Shown: piece by piece, positions 31,114 through 41,060 of the stretch
Position numbering within the stretch: the stretch's first letter is position 1
How the letters are laid out: every line of letters begins with the position of its first letter
Origin: Areca catechu
Taxonomy: Eukaryota; Streptophyta; Magnoliopsida; Arecales; Arecaceae
Assembly: GCA_021397845.1 (NCBI GenBank)
Contig: CM038044.1
Span: 57,325,851 to 57,389,850 of the forward strand
Direction of reading: 5' to 3'
Length of the DNA: 64,000 bases
Program-made: the position numbers and the translations under genes
Notes under the pieces: generated by a model
The model's database searches: none
What the model saw: only the letters and a program-made list of their open reading frames with translations
What the model was told of the DNA's origin: nothing

Positions 31114-32177
31114 ACAATTTTCATCTACTGTTCCAGTGCCATCTCCAGTTGCTACCTCTGTAAATGATGATGATTCTGAAAACAATGACGATGATGATGA
31201 TCACGAGGAGGAGGATGGTCCCTATTCTACCAAAAACTAGGATGCCTCTATTTCATTGTGAGAAGGTAAATGTCCTGAAGTAATTACTTTTATCAGTTGT
31301 GTTTTATGGAACTACTGCTTGGATTTCTGTTTTTGGAGGATTTCTGTTTTTGGAGAATGCCTTCTTTTGATAACTTGTTGATAGTTTTGTGCATAAAATT
31401 ACTTAAGGTGTGAGCTTTCCTTTGTATAATATCCTAAATCATTAACCAAAATTTATTATCTTTGCTGGTCTTAACAGCATGATTTGTGAATTAGTTATGT
31501 GATGAAAAATATACATACATGGATTTTTCTAGCTTTAAAGAGGATGGATAAGTTTGTTGCAATTTCTTGGGTGTAGGGTAGTTGCAATTATTGTACTTTA
31601 GTAAGGTTATAATACATGTAAGGAATGAAAAAACAAGTTTTGAGATGCATAATTTGAGGTTTTCATTGATTGCTCATTAATAAATTTTGAACCTAGTGAC
31701 GGTTAGAGTATTAATGAGTCTAGGTTATCCTTTGTCATCCTTTTCAAGCTTATGGCTTATGACAATGCTCTCACTTAGCACAATTTTGACCCATTATTAT
31801 TTAGACACTTAATATTATAGGCCCCTTGATCTGTCATATGCTCAAGACTCTTGGACACTTCGTGACACCTTGTGGAACTCCTTGTTACTTCATATGATTG
31901 TTCCATGATCACAACATCTTTCAATTCCAATACTTCACTCTTTATGCAAAAGAAGTCAAGTCAAACGTTACATTAGTGGAGGGTCTACCAACTTTATTAT
32001 GTCTATTCATTAAGCTGTTTGACATTACATTACCTAATTTAATTAACAATTCTTTCTTTCTACTTATGTTTACTTTTTGCTATCATATTCTCTCACATGC
32101 AGTTTTTGAGTAGTTTACATTGTCATTTAGAACTTGGTCTGTTGATTTTACTGATTGCACAATTTTTTATTCAACAG
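31114..32177. other. CACTA interior after second gene, nothing firm
   Basis: It starts with an acidic-coding remnant (NDDDDDHEEEDGPYS, 31175-31230), perhaps the true C-terminus of the second gene after the 31111 stop. An AT-rich stretch follows, with a TTCTGTTTTTGGAG duplication at 31326-31356. It ends in a pyrimidine-rich tract and AG at 32177, which looks like an intron acceptor of the captured gene. Confidence 0.4.
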
Positions 32178-32289
32178 ATTTCTGCATGTTTGGTTCACAA
32201 TGGGAGTTGCCTTCAGTTTCATGGCTCTATTTGGAGTTTCAGTGGTTAGAGATGGTTTTATATTTGTTGCATACTTCATGTACCATTGA
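32178..32289 (+). pseudogene. Captured exon fragment 1: site-2 protease (S2P/MBTPS2-like) transmembrane segment
   Basis: After an AG acceptor the frame reads FLHVWFTMGVAFSFMALFGV, then SVVRDGFIFVAYFMYH and a stop at 32287. It is a hydrophobic membrane segment that resembles the N-terminal membrane region of plant site-2 protease. The call rests mainly on the neighbouring HEFGH exon in the same order and strand; alone it would be weak. A donor-like site is not obvious at its end. Confidence 0.5.
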
Positions 32290-32795
32290 AACGATCTATC
32301 TGTGAGACCTTTAATTATATATTCCCTATAGATCTAAAACTTATCATCCTTCTGAACAAGGTTATACATAAGTTAATGAATCAATCAACTTCTAATAAGC
32401 TTTGGATAAAGCATCATATGGCATAATATATTGATAAGTCTAGAGACCGAAATTGTTTGGTTAAAGTGTCATACAACACTAGCTGACTCACAAGGTCAAT
32501 GGCTATGTCCCATAGCCTGTACTGGCTGGCCTATTATTAACAACCTTCAATAGTTCAAACTATGATCTAAGAAGCAGGGTGCAAACTAAATTCCTATTTC
32601 ATCCTTTGTAAATTGATTGCATTATTTCAATACAGACTTTTAAAGAACTTCAATGGTTTGGTTTACCAATATTAATGTGTATATGTATCTTTATCTTGCT
32701 TCAAAGTGTGGCTTTCACTGGTTCCTTCTATAATGATCCATGGAGTCTGCATGTCTGAAAAATGTTGGAATATTTATTTATTTTCACTTATGTAG
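32290..32795. other. Intron-like interval between S2P fragments
   Basis: About 500 bp of T-rich sequence ending TTTTCACTTATGTAG, a good acceptor. No ORF. Confidence 0.4.
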
Positions 32796-32899
32796 GTACC
32801 TGGATTGAGCTTATCAATAATAGATGCTGTCATTATGATAGTTTTAACACTGATGTCGGTTGCACTACATGAATTTGGACATGCTGTTGCTGCTGCAAG
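32796..32899 (+). pseudogene. Captured exon fragment 2: site-2 protease with HEFGH zinc motif
   Basis: The open frame gives VPGLSLSIIDAVIMIVLTLM, then SVALHEFGHAVAAAR. HEFGH (32868-32882) inside a hydrophobic helix is the HExxH catalytic zinc motif of site-2 intramembrane proteases, which release membrane-bound transcription factors by cleavage in the membrane. Exon borders are TAG|G at 32795 and AAG|GTTATT at 32899. The rest of the enzyme, including the second metal-binding motif, is not present, so it cannot be functional. Confidence 0.75.
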
Positions 32900-34384
32900 G
32901 TTATTCACTTCCCTTTATCTAATTGTATAGTCTTCCAGGCATTCGATACATTTTGTTTCATTGAAAGAAGCAGGATAGCAAGATATTGCTTATTCTCACT
33001 TGTTTAAGCTGTGATTTTGTTTATAAACATCAAGTGCAACTCCTGATTAGCAACTTATTTTAGATAACAACTGTACAAAATTCTAGTTTTCTTTCTGCTT
33101 TGCATGATAAAAATATTTTACTAGTGATGGGTGTCATATTTGTTGTCTTGAAATCATTATATAGATTGTAAAACTGGATGCATCAAAGAAAAGCCTTATT
33201 GTATTCAAATATATAGGTAATCATGAAAATGATGTCAAACTATGGTTACTTTAAATTAAATCCATAAATTATCTCTGCACAATACCGTGATGTTAATGTA
33301 TCCAAAATCTGATTTGTCTTCAAAAAGAAAGTAAAGAAGCAAGATCAAGAAACCAAGAGGACTATGATTTGAACCAGGTTCACATCAGATTTATCGGCTC
33401 TATTATTATGAACAGCAAGAGGCCTTTGACCACTCCTTTAAAGCAAAGTTCTCACATATTGATGAAATAATTGTCACTTACAAGCAATTGCATAGGCATG
33501 AAAGAAATACTGCAATGTAAAATATAAATTAGTGTACTGATTTCAGAAAGTAATTTCTCAAAGTAGCAATGGTTTGACTTAGGATTATGCTGATGATTCG
33601 AGAAAATTAGATGGAAAAATCACAGAGCTATGCTTATCAAAGAGAGGTTTCTTTTGACGTTTTTCTTGTTGTTGTATTATTCAGTCTTTGCCTAACTTTT
33701 CTCAAAAAAGGATAATTATATTGCTGAAAATGGTAAGCTAGTCAGCATATAGCATATGGAATCTGTTAATAAGAATTTGTAGTTCTTGAGGAGTAATGAA
33801 CTTCTTCATGTGAAGTAACAAATTGAAGTTTGTTCTTGTAGTAGGCTTGACAAGCTTTAGATATGCTGCACTTAGCATTGAAGCAAACCTTGGAATTTGT
33901 GTATTGTCAAGCATTTACTAATTGAATTCATTATGTAATAATATAGCTTTATAAGGATTTTAGATCTTTTATTCTTGGTAACCGTCCATAGCCATCAACC
34001 ATCAATCACTGACCTAATTATATGGTATCAGTTCTTTTACCTTCTTGCCATTCAATCCTCTTAGATTACTACTAGTGCCACTACAAGCTTTCCTAAATCT
34101 CTTTCTTCATATTATCTTGTACCTTTTCCTTCCCTTACATGATCCTTGGACAAAAATTGAGTACTTTGTCTTGCCATCATGAGTGGATACACAGGATATG
34201 TATCGAAAACAAACTAGGACCTTTTTATCAGTTCCTTTTTCTACCTAAGCTAATCCTTGTGTATACTTTACCCATAGAAAGTTTGGATTTTCAGTTATTA
34301 TTTTTCTTATCCAATATACCAACACAAAAAACTTGCCCATTTTTGCTTACTTTATTTAAAATATTCTTTTTTGTGGAACCACAG
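32900..34384. other. Intron-like, AT-rich interval in CACTA, nothing recognised
   Basis: No exon with a recognisable protein was found on either strand. The open frame 34139-34408 is T-rich and looks like intron sequence running into the SNARE exon. The border between the two captured genes must lie here, but I cannot place it. Confidence 0.4.
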
Positions 34385-34479
34385 GCAGGCAAGCAGTCTA
34401 GAAAATAAAAGAGTTGATCTCTTTGATGGTCTTGGTGATGGAGATGGGATTGGTGATGAAAACGCTATGTTAGCATCAA
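34385..34479 (+). pseudogene. Captured exon: novel plant SNARE (NPSN11/13-like)
   Basis: It is bounded by CACAG|G and A|GTAAGT, ideal splice sites. The frame reads QASSLENKRVDLFDGLGDGD, then GIGDENAMLASS. The NKRVDLFDG...ENxLLAS signature is the linker between the N-terminal helices and the SNARE motif of the NPSN family, which acts in membrane fusion at the cell plate. The exon phase fits. Only this one exon is present and no SNARE helix follows within the element. Confidence 0.7.
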
Positions 34480-34630
34480 GTAAGTTCTTTTGTTACCTTG
34501 GCATAAAATACACTTGCCTGCATATGTAATTACATTTAAGCTATTTAAAATCGATATGAAAATAAGTTTATACTAGAAAGTGCATGTACATGTAAACACC
34601 TGTGACTTTTGCATTGTTTAATGTTTATAG

Positions 34631-34716
34631 ATTCAAAAGAAATGAGAAGATGCCAGGAGGAGATGAGGGTGCAAGGTGTTCCTTTCCACTTCAACTTGTT
34701 GCCTGGAAGGAGAAAC
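34631..34716 (+). pseudogene. Unidentified exon-like open frame
   Basis: After TTTATAG the frame reads SKEMRRCQEEMRVQGVPFHF, then NLLPGRRN and a stop. It is charged, amphipathic and unlike the surrounding intron-type sequence, so it may be another captured exon. I do not recognise the family. Confidence 0.3.
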
Positions 34717-34719
34717 TAA

Positions 34720-35163
34720 ATTACAGAATTCCGTTTGCTCTTATGAAAGATGTAAATTTATTTTTTTTAAAAAAACTAAAAAAAGATTCACTGCACCTTT
34801 TATTTTTAAACTGCATTCCATCACAATAATTCATACATTATCATTTTTACTGGTGTACAAACAGGTCAAAGACCACTCTTGTTCTTCATGCTTTGTTACT
34901 GGCTATGGTTACTGACTTTATCATCCATATTGATATTTCAAGAAATAGTTTTATATATCTCTTTATTTGTTTGTTATTAACCAATTACACTTATCCCTTT
35001 AAGTTTGATTAGATATTAAATGGTCATATTTAAACTTAAATAGGTATGTGTAAATATTATTCCACTTAAAAAATTTGCACATGTATGGATGATTAAATGG
35101 TGTGAATCTTTGCTCCTAGAGTTTTCCATCATCGTGTCCTAAATTCCATGTTTCATTTATCCT
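34720..35163. other. CACTA interior, nothing recognised
   Basis: AT-rich; no ORF or repeat beyond poly-A/T runs. Confidence 0.4.
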
Positions 35164-35953
35164 CAAAAACTCAAAAATATTTTCTCAAAATTATCTCTTG
35201 AAAAATCTCTCAGAAATTATTCCTAGAAAAATCTCTCAAAAAATCTATCAAAATTTTTTCTCGAAAAATCCCTCGAAAAATATCTCGGAGATGTTCCCTT
35301 GGAAAATCCCTCGAAAAATCTCTCGAGAAATCCCTCGAAGATGTTCTCTCAGAAAATTCCTTGGAAAATCCCTTGAAAAGTCCCTCAGAGATGTTCCCTC
35401 AAAAAATCCCTTGAAAAATCCCTCAAAGATGTTCTCTCAAAAAATCCCTTAGAAAATCCCTCGAAAAATCCCTCAGAGATGTTCTCTCGGAAAATTCCTC
35501 GAAAAATCTCTTGAAAAATCCCTCAAAGATGTTCCCTCAAAAAATCCCTCAGAAAATCCCTCGAGAAATCCCTAAAAAAATCCCTGAGAGATGTTCACTC
35601 GGAAAATCCCTCGAAAAATTTCTCAGAAAATCCCTTGGAGATGTTCCCTCGAAAAATCTCTCAGAAATTATTCCTAAAAAAATCTCTCAGAAAATCCCGA
35701 GGAGATGTTCCCTCAAAAAATCTCTCGGAGATTTTCCCTCAGAAAATCCCCCGGTAATATTCCTTCGAAAAATCTATCGAAAATTTCCAAGGGAAAAATT
35801 CCATCAGAAATTCCCTTGAAAAATAAATTCGCTCAAAAAAATCCATCGAAAAAATGTTTCGAGGATGGTTTTTCTGACGACCATGTTTTTGTCAGAAATA
35901 TAATTTTTTGATGGATTTTTTCTTTTTCCCCTCAAAAAATCCCTAGAAAATGG
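35164..35953 (-). repeat. CACTA 3' subterminal repeat array
   Basis: Dozens of short units based on GAAAAATCCCTCGAAAAATC, interspersed with GAGATGTTCCCTC every 50-100 bp (for example 35286, 35339, 35388, 35427, 35479, 35528, 35590, 35640, 35705). The core is the reverse complement of the GAGGGATTTTTCGAGG core of the left array, so the two ends carry the same binding motif in inverted orientation. The Lys/Ile/Pro-rich ORFs here are artefacts of the repeat. Confidence 0.88.
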
Positions 35954-35969
35954 CCCTATTTCTGTAGTG
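35954..35969 (-). repeat. CACTA right terminal inverted repeat
   Basis: Read on the minus strand it is CACTACAGAAATAGGG, matching the left end. It is followed directly by AAT, the target duplication. Confidence 0.9.
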
Positions 35970-35972
35970 AAT

Positions 35973-36140
35973 ACAGGACTCAAACGATGGAGGCCCAAAA
36001 GAACATGACTCAGGGGCCAAAAAAAAAAAAACTCAAATAGGATTAAGCCCTTATTATAAATTGGACTCAAACACTACTAAGTAATCCATAGAGGGTTAAA
36101 AAGCCTCTGTCTTATTCTGGTGCCTTTGGTGTCCGTACCA
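35973..36140 (-). repeat. Chromovirus C 3' LTR, proximal part
   Basis: Continues the LTR after the CACTA element and aligns with 40600-40762. It ends GTGTCCGTACCA, i.e. the LTR head TGGTACGGACAC on the minus strand. Confidence 0.9.
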
Positions 36141-36150
36141 ATTCTCCCGA
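36141..36150 (-). other. Polypurine tract of chromovirus C
   Basis: On the minus strand CGGGAGAATT abuts the LTR head, as in A'. Confidence 0.7.
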
Positions 36151-36915
36151 GGTGGGAGGAACTCGACCCTGTCGAGTAAGGTCACACTGGCTCACATATC
36201 TCTCGAGAAGGTCTGGGTCAAGGCACTGCAAGTCCTCTCAAGAAATCCATGAATCATCCAATTCTTGCCGGCCTTGCCATCGGACCAGGTAGCGTTGATA
36301 GCCATAGCCCCTGGTCATGATGGTTTGATCATCCAGGATATGCTCGATCCGTTCTCCTCTCTCAGGCTAATTAATTGGTAGACACTCTGGGCTAGGGTCA
36401 CTCACAAGGGATGGAGTAGGTCCAAAGGCCTCACTAGGTATCGCTACCGGTTCCTTATACTCAACCAGGTCTGCGATATTGAAGGTAAAACTAATGCCAA
36501 AATCCGGGGGCAAATCTAACACAAAGAAATTGGGTCCGACCTTCTTAATTACTCTAAAGGGTCCAGCTCTGCGAGTATGAAGCTTCTTAATGGTCTTGGG
36601 TGGGAACTACTCAGGCCTAAGCCTAATCATGACAGAATCCCCTACATCAAATTTCTTGGCTCTTTTTTGAGAATTAGCTAGTTTCTTATATGTTTCATTA
36701 TTAGTGCTTAATGCAGATCTTTAACATGAGGCACCTGTGACTCGTACTGATACCTAACAAAGTGTAGACTATGCATTCCTATTGAGAGGAGTTTTATTGG
36801 ACTCTTATGGGCCTAAACCTAACATACTATAGACTCTCTAGGTTTGACCCTGGTGTGGCATGCACATGAAAATTTACAATGGACTCCTAGCAAATGCCAT
36901 AAGGTCTTCCAAAAG
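36151..36915 (-). pseudogene. Chromovirus C integrase C-terminal part with chromodomain
   Basis: Read on the minus strand, it begins with the integrase-core remnant YFWKTLWHLLGVHC (near 36895-36850), is short of the catalytic Glu region, then has the C-terminal module (around 36670-36450) and chromodomain (around 36330-36180: WSDGKAGKNWMIHGFLERT in a shifted frame). It ends with the same GTCGAGTTCCTCCCAC stretch that precedes the LTR in D. Several frameshifts. The core lacks the DDE set. Confidence 0.75.
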
Positions 36916-37600
36916 TAGGTCACAAACCTAACATACTCAAAGAATTAGTGTAACCGATGACCTCAACAAAGTGTAATTGGAAAGTTTGGGGAACATTGGA
37001 AGCCTTAGGGTAGGGCAGGAAATAAGAATTGCAGTCTTGGGGTAATCCATTGGAAACATGAAATAGACCTTGGTTACTAAGGATGACCTTAAGATTTGAA
37101 CTTTGATCTATGGGTGACATAAGGTCCACTTGAAGGATGGAGAATTTGGTCATTGCAAGTGCAAGGGCTTTAAGAAAGGATGACTTAATCAGTTCAAGAA
37201 AAAGGTCATCGACTGGGGTTGGAGGAATGAACTCTTCATGAGGATACTGAATGAGGTTTGGGGTTGAAGCTAAAGGAGTGGGCTCTTCCTGAGGGTATTG
37301 ACTTATAGGAACCAAGTCCTCACTAATTTCCAGTTTTTCTATTACTTCAGGACTAGGCTCTACAATTTTATCTTCGCCTAGGGTTACCTCAGGCAAGGTA
37401 CTAGAGTGATCCTCCTCAAAGTCTTCTCGTTCGTATTCATCTACTAAACTTATGTCAGCCTCATATATATCTCTACAATGGGTTCTTCCTCAGGCTTATT
37501 AATAGGTTTAGGGGTCTTTTCCTTACAAACTAATGGGATAGGAGTAGTAGGCTAGTTTGAAGGACTTTACCTAAGAATTGGTCTAGAGGTGCTAATCATG
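36916..37600 (-). pseudogene. Chromovirus C acidic spacer ORF
   Basis: The main frame is 36920-37396 (158 residues): PEVTLGEDKIVEPSPEVIEK, LVPISQYPQEEPTP, PPTPVDDLFLELIKSS, QVDLMSPID. It corresponds in place and sequence to 8855-9349 of A'. Upstream an acidic remnant (EADISLVDEYE) links to gag. No protease or RT motifs. The function is unknown. Confidence 0.6.
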
Positions 37601-38362
37601 CTAGGCTTAGGTTAGCTCCCCATGAGTTCCTTTTGATAAGACTCGATTTTCCTAGCAATCAGATAAGCTTCCTCTAGAGTATGAATTTCCCATTGAAATA
37701 ATTCTCCCTGGATGTCCCTACGTAGGCCAGCTCAAAACCTCGATATAATCTTATACTCAGGTTCAACTATGTTGCATCTCCTAATAAACATATTAAATTG
37801 GTCAATGTATTCATACACGGTCTTATTACCTTATCTCAAATCATACCATTGCTCTAAAAGTTGGTGCTCATAAAATCTACCTAGGTACTTTGCTCTCAAC
37901 TTACATCTCATGGACTTCTAAATAAGTATTTCATCTCTCCATTGTAAACATTCATCCTCAATATCTTCCTAGTATCGCCTAGCATGTCGGATTAGCTTAC
38001 ATGTGGCCAATCTAACTTTTCCTAAATCCATCATCTGAGTGTACTCAAAATGCTGATCCATTCTTTCTTCCCAATTAATATACACCTCAGGATCTAGGCT
38101 TCCATCAAAAGTGGGTGCATAGGGTTGGGTGTGTCTAACAGGTCTTTCCTCTCAAGTATGGGTATAGGCTTCTAGGGTTAGACTCAGGGGCAAGATCATG
38201 ATGATAAGCTCGTGAATCAAAGGTACTGGACCTAGGGGATCTGAATTCAGCATGGGTCCTACGGGCTCCTTTATAGGTCAAAGAATCTTCACCTATTCGA
38301 TCAGGCCTACGGGGTTCAAGAGAGTTAGGTCTAATATGGGCCTTAGGGGGTCTAAGGGACAT
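37601..38362 (-). pseudogene. Chromovirus C gag
   Basis: From an ATG at 38362 (MSLRPPKAHIRPNSLEPRRP), read on the minus strand, through YAPTFDGSLDPEVYINWEER (about 38120-38060), MDQHFEYTQMMDLGKVRLA, GRFYEHQLLEQWYDL and FNMFIRRCN to WEIHTLEEAYLIARKIESY (about 37700-37640). That is a complete retrotransposon-gag domain, matching D gag. The N-terminal NNRFTQVKDNL part of D and A' is absent. Three or more stops. Confidence 0.75.
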
Positions 38363-39450
38363 GGTTAATAGGCTAATGGGCTCCTAATCTAGTGGACATG
38401 CAAGACACAAGACAATGGACTTCTGACCTAGTGCACATGCAAGACACAAGACAAATGACTAGGGCTACCTAGACCTAGAGCCTAAACATAATGGGTTGAC
38501 TCAACTTACACACAATGCAACTCTTAGTCCTTCAATTGGCCAAGTAAGAGGTGGGATGGTGGGAGGCCCCCCTGCTCTCGCAGGGACCCAATTAAGGAAC
38601 CACTGATCTGCTTAGGTTGTTTGACACTGTACCTCTAGCCTAGACACTAGCTTCCAGTAATAGAAGATGAATTGGGTGCACTAGTCTTCCTACAAAGGTT
38701 GAACCCGACCTATTGATGTCCCTAGCTCTCCAGAGCAAATTAGGTATACTCAATTTTAGTTAGGGTTGGGTTCAGATGCAAGGATTGTGGTTTTGGGCTA
38801 AAGAGAGGTGATCAAATCCTCTCCCCATCTGGCATAGTAGAATTGCCCTTAAAGTATTTTATGCACATGATGGCAAGCATATGAAAATGCAAATTAGGGT
38901 TTCAAGTATTTTGGTGTTTTATGTCTATATGTATTTTTTTTAGTATGTTTTTAAGTAGAAATACAATTTGAGAAAAATGACCTAATATGCAGGAAATATG
39001 CCAAAAATTTAAGATATGCAAAGTAATACCAAAAGAACCCTAAACTTGCTAAAATTAGCTTTGCTGAAAAATTAGGACAGAACTATTCTCAGGCAGTATT
39101 CCAGCAGGTAGAAAATTTACACATCGAAATATTTCATGAAAAAATTCTGGAAAATACTTTCAATTATATGGAGTTCAGTTCACAAAAATAAAAATCAGAT
39201 TTTTTTTAGTTACCTACAAATAGAAACAATTAAAATAGCAGACTATATACTGTGATGGCCGAGATGCAAAATTAACTAAAGATGCTCTTTGTTTTCTTCT
39301 TTAGGGGTCAATCACAGCGGCACCCCTACACTCAATAGGAGATCTCTTCAATTGGGAAGAGAGGATCTTGCATCCCTACTTGTCTCCTATGACCGGACAG
39401 CCATGCTGAAGCACCCGATCCAAATATTCAAAGAGAAACTGAGCCCAAAC
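38363..39450 (-). other. Chromovirus C 5' leader, non-coding
   Basis: About 1.1 kb with no ORF. It includes two copies of a CATGCAAGACACAAGACAA segment (38398 and 38443), and, on the minus strand, the conserved GCGAGAGCAGGGGGGCCTCC block (38562-38581) shared with the leaders of A' and D. Confidence 0.5.
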
Positions 39451-39464
39451 AGGCTCTGATACCA
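39451..39464 (-). other. Primer-binding site of chromovirus C
   Basis: On the minus strand TGGTATCAGAGCCT, a perfect match to the complement of plant initiator tRNA-Met, two bases after the LTR end. Confidence 0.85.
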
Positions 39465-39466
39465 AA

Positions 39467-40762
39467 TGATGCAGGACTAAAGATACATTCAAAGTATTTT
39501 TATATTTTTATATGTTGAGTTAGGTTTCTGAATCCTGAAAATAAAGCCAAGATCTAAAGTAGAGAGTTTTACAAAAATCTTAGAAGCAGTTGTATACGAA
39601 ATAGTCTCTAAAATGATAGAGAAGAGGACCCCCGAGGCTGAGAAGCACCGGTTGGGCTAGTTCTCCTTCAATATGGCTACTGGTGAGTTGAGGGGGTGTA
39701 CCTGATAGGGATTTGCTGAAGAATCCTTGAAGAGTTCTCTCAATATGCCCGGATGGGCCTAGAAGATCAAGTCGAAGACCCCACGGATTCGCTGCTTTCA
39801 ACCCGGTGATCCGAAAGCTGCCCGACTGAAATCTATGGATTTGTAGACTTTGAGGGACCTGCAAATCACCTATCAGGGTTAGAAAATGATGTAAGGATGA
39901 AGAAAAAATCAGAAAATAGTAAAGAAAGAAGAGGTTTTGTGTTGGGCGGCCAAGGTTGGAGAAGGTTGCTTCTAGGGTTTTGATGGTGGCTAGAGGCAAG
40001 GCGTAGGAGGCTATAAAGAAGAAGGGGTTCACACAGATTCCCCTTAGCACACAACAATGGAGTAAAGACTCAATATATTTCATGAATAATTTCTCTTCAT
40101 ACAAGATAAGGGGGCCTCTTAAATAGACCCATAAACTTGCACCCCAAGTAAGGATACAAAAGACATTTCATAGGAATTTGAATCCCACCCAAACCCTAGC
40201 TAGAATACATGGCAAGTCAATAGCCCTCTTTCCCTCAAACTCTCTCTCTCTTTCTTGTCTTGGTCGGCCAAGGGAGATGACCCTAAGTGGCTGACCAAGA
40301 GGTGGTGACCATAAGGGTGGATGGTGCCATATGATGCTCCACTTGAGCCTTGGGCGGCCCAGTATGCTCCAAGCTACGGTCCAGGGTTCCAAGTTGCATC
40401 CCAGGGTTTCAAGACCTTCACTTTTCTTCTTGGGTCTTCCATGTCTTCAAGTTGGGTTGGTCTTCACTTGGATTGGCTTGGTCTTCACTTGTATTGAGTC
40501 TTCATTGGACTTGGATTAACATTTACAAGACTCAGACAATGATTAGCTGACTTGACTGACTGATCCAAACCCTACTGGTATGAATCAAACTCTGACTACA
40601 GTATTCAAACGATGGAGGCCCAAAAGAACATGACTCAAGGGCCAAAGAAAAAAATTCAAAAAGGCTAAGCCCTTATTACAAACTGGACTCAAACACTACT
40701 AAGTAATCTATAGAGGGTTGAGAAGCCTCTGTCTTATTCTGGTGCCTCAAGTGTCCGCACCA
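39467..40762 (-). repeat. Chromovirus C 5' LTR
   Basis: 1296 bp, uninterrupted. On the minus strand it runs TGGTGCGGACAC...CCTGCATCA. The TATA-like CTATTTAAGAGG lies at about 40115-40126 (minus). It is the same family as solo LTR G. Short ORFs on either strand are not genes. Confidence 0.92.
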
Positions 40763-41060
40763 TAATAACTATCGGGGTGCCACCTCGACAAAGCATCATA
40801 CGGATGATATTCATCGTTATGAGGCTTTCCTCTCCTTCAATATGATCCTGGGGCATCCTGGACTCATCCTGCTTGATGCCACCATCTCCACCTGGCATCT
40901 CCTCATCCAATTCCCCACTCCCTAGGGGATCAAAGAGATGAGAGGATCTCAGTAGCGAGTCTAGCCTGCCTACAGATGATCCTGGGAGTGCGAGAGGCTA
41001 TGTAGGGTCCGGTTATCAACCAGTCAGACTCGGCAGAGCAGGAGTGAAGGGTGGACCAGT
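40763..41060 (+). pseudogene. Element B protease C-terminal part and PR-RT linker
   Basis: The frame of the protease resumes after TAATA with TIGVPPRQ, and the next segment contains RHEAFLSFNMILGHPG-like remnants with frameshifts (about 40825-40870). A linker without clear domains leads to RT. Confidence 0.65.

Larger units (their letters stand above)
18388..35969 (+). mobile_element. CACTA (En/Spm) DNA transposon, 17.6 kb
   Basis: The left end is CACTACTAGAAAAGGG; the right end read inward is CACTACAGAAATAGGG. The 3-bp duplication AAT lies on both sides (18385-18387, 35970-35972). The flanking sequence joins to match the intact LTR copy at about 40594. Subterminal repeats lie at both ends. 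Inside are a TNP2-type transposase (25060-28861), a Transposase_24-type gene (29000-31113) and host-gene fragments (32178-34479). All genes contain stops, so it is probably not autonomous now. Confidence 0.95.
17242..40762 (-). mobile_element. Non-autonomous chromovirus C (Ty3/gypsy), minus strand, with CACTA element in its 3' LTR
   Basis: LTRs are 17242-36140 (split by the CACTA element; about 1.31 kb without it) and 39467-40762 (1296 bp). Read on the minus strand, the head is TGGTGCGGACAC and the tail CCTGCATCA. Flanks are CAATA (17237-17241) and TAATA (40763-40767), a 5-bp duplication with one C/T change. The interior (36141-39466) holds PBS, leader, gag, acidic segment and integrase tail with chromodomain, but no RT. 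The protease frame of element B resumes after the insertion. The architecture equals that of A'. Confidence 0.92.

Noticed and set aside
32178..34479. An intact host gene inside the CACTA element
   Set aside because: Only isolated exon pieces of two different proteins are present, and most of each protein is missing.
35198..35911. Lys/Ile/Pro-rich ORFs (35198-35452, 35511-35819, 35705-35911)
   Set aside because: They are produced by the short-period subterminal repeat of the CACTA element; no protein family fits.
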